Source of the DNA: Bradyrhizobium sp. SZCCHNS1050
GTDB lineage: Bacteria > Pseudomonadota > Alphaproteobacteria > Rhizobiales > Xanthobacteraceae
Assembly: GCF_032484785.1 (NCBI RefSeq)
Contig: NZ_JAUETR010000002.1
Span: forward strand, 868,001 to 932,000
Reading direction: 5' to 3'
Length of the DNA: 64,000 nt
Both the position numbers and the translations under genes were made by a program. The notes under the pieces were generated by a model, which did no database searches, had not been told where the DNA came from, and saw nothing but the letters and a program-made list of their open reading frames with translations. Shown here piece by piece: positions 62,072 to 64,000 of this stretch. Each line of letters starts with the position of its first letter. The stretch's first letter is position 1.

Positions 62072-62475
62072 GCGAGGAGGCGCGCGCGCCGATCAGGATC
62101 GCGATCGCGGTCGACGATGCCGAGCTGGCCGACCGGCTGGCGGCGCTGCTCGGCGATGTCACGGGCCTGACGCTGGTCGCCCCCGGCGAGAGCGCCGACG
62201 TCGCCGTCGCGCCGTTGCATGGCAGTGATGAGGCGCGCAGCGGCGACGACAGGATCGACGGCCAGACGATCGATGATTTTCAGCTCACCGCGCGCGAGCG
62301 CGACGTCCTGGCGCTGATGGCCGAGGGCTGCTCCAACAAGGAGATCGCGCGCAGCCTCGGCATCTCCGTACATACGGCGAAGTTCCACGTCGGCTCGCTG
62401 CTCGACAAGCTCGATGCAACGGGCCGGACGGATGCGGTAGCGCATGCGGCGCGACGGGGAATCATCGAGCTGTGA
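62068..62475 (+). CDS. LuxR-type DNA-binding regulator with degenerate short receiver
   Basis: The 135-residue protein has a C-terminal LuxR helix-turn-helix (LTARERDVLALMAEG, GCSNKEIARSLGISVHTAKF). The N-terminal 70 residues start like a receiver (IRIAIAVDDAELADRLAALL) but are too short, and no phosphate-accepting Asp/Lys pattern is seen. GTG start overlaps the pseudo-protease stop (GTGA), so the two are coupled. It may respond to the pseudo-protease rather than to a kinase (inference). Confidence 0.87.
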   Translation: MSEEARAPIRIAIAVDDAELADRLAALLGDVTGLTLVAPGESADVAVAPLHGSDEARSGDDRIDGQTIDDFQLTARERDVLALMAEGCSNKEIARSLGISVHTAKFHVGSLLDKLDATGRTDAVAHAARRGIIEL

Positions 62476-62517
62476 GACCGCAGGCCGGCGCGGCGCGCTT
62501 CACGACCTCACGGCGAG

Positions 62518-63051
62518 CTACTTCCGCAAGCCGCTCATCACGCGCGGCAGCAGCGATGCGGCCAGCATGCGATAGCCCTCCGGGGTCAGATGCACACCGT
62601 CGACCTGATGCGGCAGGCCACGGAACATGCCGTTCTCGACCATCACGACCTTGATGCGGCGCTGCGCGGCCTTGGCCAACATGGCGCTGATGCTGCTGGC
62701 GCGCTGGTCGCCGACCCCTTTGCGGGCGTCGTTACCGCCGGGCTGCAGCACCAGCACGCGGGTTGATCCATCGACCGCGCTGTCGAAGCGGGACAGCATC
62801 CCGGCTGTGGTATCACCGTTGATGCCGGCGTTGGCGACGCTGACCCGAACGCCCTTGCCGTGGAGCATGGCCTCGAGCTGGGCCGGAAAATCCTCGCCGC
62901 GATTGACGCCCTTGCCATAGGTGTTGCTGGCGCCCAGCGCGACCACCTCGGCGGCGTCTGCCGCTCCGATCGCCGCGAACGCCAAGCCACACACAGCTAA
63001 CAGTGCCACCATCTGGCGCCGGACAAGGCGGCCCAAAGATCCCGCTGGCAT
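62518..63051 (-). CDS. Exported SGNH/GDSL hydrolase
   Basis: The 177-residue protein has a signal peptide (QMVALLAVCGLAFAAIGAADA). SGNH blocks follow: block I VVALGASNTYG (Ser in GASN), block II NAGINGDTT (Gly/Asn), block III QPGGNDARKG and block V VDGVHLTPEGY with Asp and His. It resembles TAP/lysophospholipase-type esterases (TesA-like). GGGGGGAA precedes the ATG at 63051. Convergent with the LuxR-type gene. Confidence 0.9.
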   Translation of the reverse strand: MPAGSLGRLVRRQMVALLAVCGLAFAAIGAADAAEVVALGASNTYGKGVNRGEDFPAQLEAMLHGKGVRVSVANAGINGDTTAGMLSRFDSAVDGSTRVLVLQPGGNDARKGVGDQRASSISAMLAKAAQRRIKVVMVENGMFRGLPHQVDGVHLTPEGYRMLAASLLPRVMSGLRK

Positions 63052-63183
63052 TTTCTTTTCCCCCCGCTTGGTGTGAGAGGAAGCGTAGCTCACCAGTCGT
63101 CTGGTGAAAAGCGCGCGGCGCTACGGGTCTCATCACGCAGCATGCGCCAAGTCGACTGTGGAAGAGTCCTGTTTCTCTCTACC

Positions 63184-63289
63184 CGTCATTCCGGGGCGCC
63201 CGCAGGGCGAGCCCGGAATCCATTGAGCGACAGAACAAGGGGCAAAATGGATTCCGGGCTCATCGCTTCGCGATGCCCCGGAATGACCG
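63184..63289. repeat. Palindromic intergenic repeat, CATTCCGGGG family, copy 2
   Basis: Outer arms CGTCATTCCGGGGC (63184-63197) and the matching GCCCCGGAATGACCGG (63275-63290) enclose perfect 16-base inner arms at 63209-63224 (GAGCCCGGAATCCATT) and 63246-63261. It lies just beyond the 3' end of prfC and has the same plan as the element at 42251-42360. Confidence 0.8.
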
Positions 63290-63302
63290 GAGAGCAGCAG
63301 CG

Positions 63303-64000
63303 TCAGGCCTTCTTCTTCACGTCCTTGACGTTGGAGAACACGATGCCTTCCGCGCGTTCCTTGGTGTAGCCGAGATAGAACTCGTTCTTGGCCAGGAACA
63401 CCGGATCGCCGTCGACGTCGTCGGCGACGCCGGAATTGTTGGCGGCGATGAACGCCTCGAGCTTCTTCTTGTCGTCGCACGAGATCCAGCGCGCCAGCGA
63501 GAACTCGGAGATCTCGAATTCGACCGGCAGCGAGTACTCGGCATCGAGCCGCGCCTTGAGCACGTCGAGCTGCAGCGGTCCCACCACGCCGACCAGCGCC
63601 GGCGCACCGTCACGCGGGCGGAACACCTGCACGACGCCCTCCTCCGACATCTGCTGCAAGGCTTCCTTCAGCTTCTTCGCCTTCATCGCATCGGTGAGGC
63701 GGACGCGGCGGACGATTTCCGGGGCAAAGCTCGGCACGCCGACGAAGGTGAGATCCTCGCCCTCGGTCAGGGTGTCGCCGATGCGCAAGCTGCCATGGTT
63801 GGGAATGCCGACGACGTCGCCGGCGAAAGCCTCGTCCGCCACCGAGCGGTCCTGGGCGAAGAAGAATTGCGGGCTCGACAGCGGCATGGTCTTGCCGGTG
63901 CGTACCAGCTTCGCCTTCATGCCGCGGTTGAGCTTGCCCGAGCACAGCCGCGCGAACGCGATGCGGTCGCGGTGGTTGGGGTCCATATTCGCCTGGATCT
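63303..64000 (-). CDS. prfC: Peptide chain release factor 3, C-terminal part (partial at window edge)
   Basis: RF3 is a GTPase that recycles RF1/RF2 from the ribosome. The frame is open to the window end, so about 232 C-terminal residues are visible and the G domain lies outside. IQANMDPNHRDRIAFARLCS begins the visible part. The sequence then runs GMKAKLVRTGKTMPLSSPQ, DVVGIPNHGSLRIGDTL, LQQMSEEGVVQVFRP and LQLDVLKARLDAEY, matching domains II and III. The end, KDVKKKA, is at 63303. Confidence 0.94.
   Translation of the reverse strand, partial: IQANMDPNHRDRIAFARLCSGKLNRGMKAKLVRTGKTMPLSSPQFFFAQDRSVADEAFAGDVVGIPNHGSLRIGDTLTEGEDLTFVGVPSFAPEIVRRVRLTDAMKAKKLKEALQQMSEEGVVQVFRPRDGAPALVGVVGPLQLDVLKARLDAEYSLPVEFEISEFSLARWISCDDKKKLEAFIAANNSGVADDVDGDPVFLAKNEFYLGYTKERAEGIVFSNVKDVKKKA

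Noticed and set aside
1..64000. tRNA, rRNA, CRISPR arrays, insertion sequences, prophage genes
   Set aside because: Scanned by eye in all intergenic gaps; no cloverleaf, regularly spaced repeats, transposase or phage structural gene was seen.

Overview
The window is 64 kb of GC-rich alphaproteobacterial chromosome. Gene order and repeats point to Bradyrhizobium or a close relative (Rhizobiales). The main clues are the run fabD-fabG-acpP-fabF-mltG-yicC-gmk, the run rpsF-rpsR-DUF2232-rplI, the CvpA-PurF pair, NnrU next to PanB, and a short intergenic repeat whose spurious translation I recall from Bradyrhizobium genomes. I see no rRNA, tRNA, CRISPR array, intact insertion sequence or prophage. 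Product calls come from reading the proteins; no database search was run.

Layout. 1-0.4 kb: the end of a zinc-type alcohol dehydrogenase. 0.7-3 kb: a large Ala/Pro-rich membrane-anchored protein. 3-10.2 kb (minus strand): fatty-acid synthesis genes plus a peptidoglycan terminator, a YicC protein and guanylate kinase. 10.5-13 kb: ribosomal proteins S6, S18 and L9 with a DUF2232 membrane protein, closed by a strong terminator. 13-18.9 kb: a cytochrome c-like protein, a cyclopropane-fatty-acid synthase, a 40-residue membrane microprotein behind a CRP-like palindrome, DnaB helicase and alanine racemase. 18.9-21.3 kb: a small AT-richer accessory island bounded by palindromic repeats. It holds the Bradyrhizobium-type repeat, two tandem paralogous mini membrane proteins and a potassium-channel-like protein with an altered selectivity filter. 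21.3-27.6 kb: an acetyltransferase, a divergent SDR/XRE pair, exonuclease III, a divergent hydrolase/AraC pair and a GlsB-type membrane protein.

28.1-36 kb: five same-strand genes that look like one catabolic unit. They are two paralogous Tat-exported amidohydrolases that both begin MCIAC, an exported amidase, a predicted outer-membrane protein and a DHA2-type MFS transporter. 36-43 kb: an LssY-domain membrane protein, a small protein, a TauE/SafE permease, RadA, CvpA, PurF and an SDR. 43.3-44.6 kb: a ferredoxin and a two-domain VOC enzyme. 44.8-48 kb: three translationally coupled lipoprotein genes (DUF3313-like, patatin-like, short) facing a TetR regulator. 48-53.4 kb: a secreted beta-propeller, a branched-chain amino-acid-type binding protein, a PLP aminotransferase and an MFS transporter. 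53.4-59.4 kb (minus strand): Der, a short lipoprotein, a YfgM-like protein, an acyl-CoA synthetase, PanB and NnrU. 59.6-64 kb: an exported hypothetical protein, an Asp/Glu-type racemase, a DegP-like pseudo-protease coupled to a LuxR-type regulator, an SGNH hydrolase and the 3' part of prfC.

The housekeeping blocks are ordinary. The parts most worth a second look are the accessory island, the microprotein with its CRP-like site, the amidohydrolase/amidase cluster, the lipoprotein trio and the pseudo-protease/regulator pair. Short palindromic elements of at least three families sit between many of the genes.
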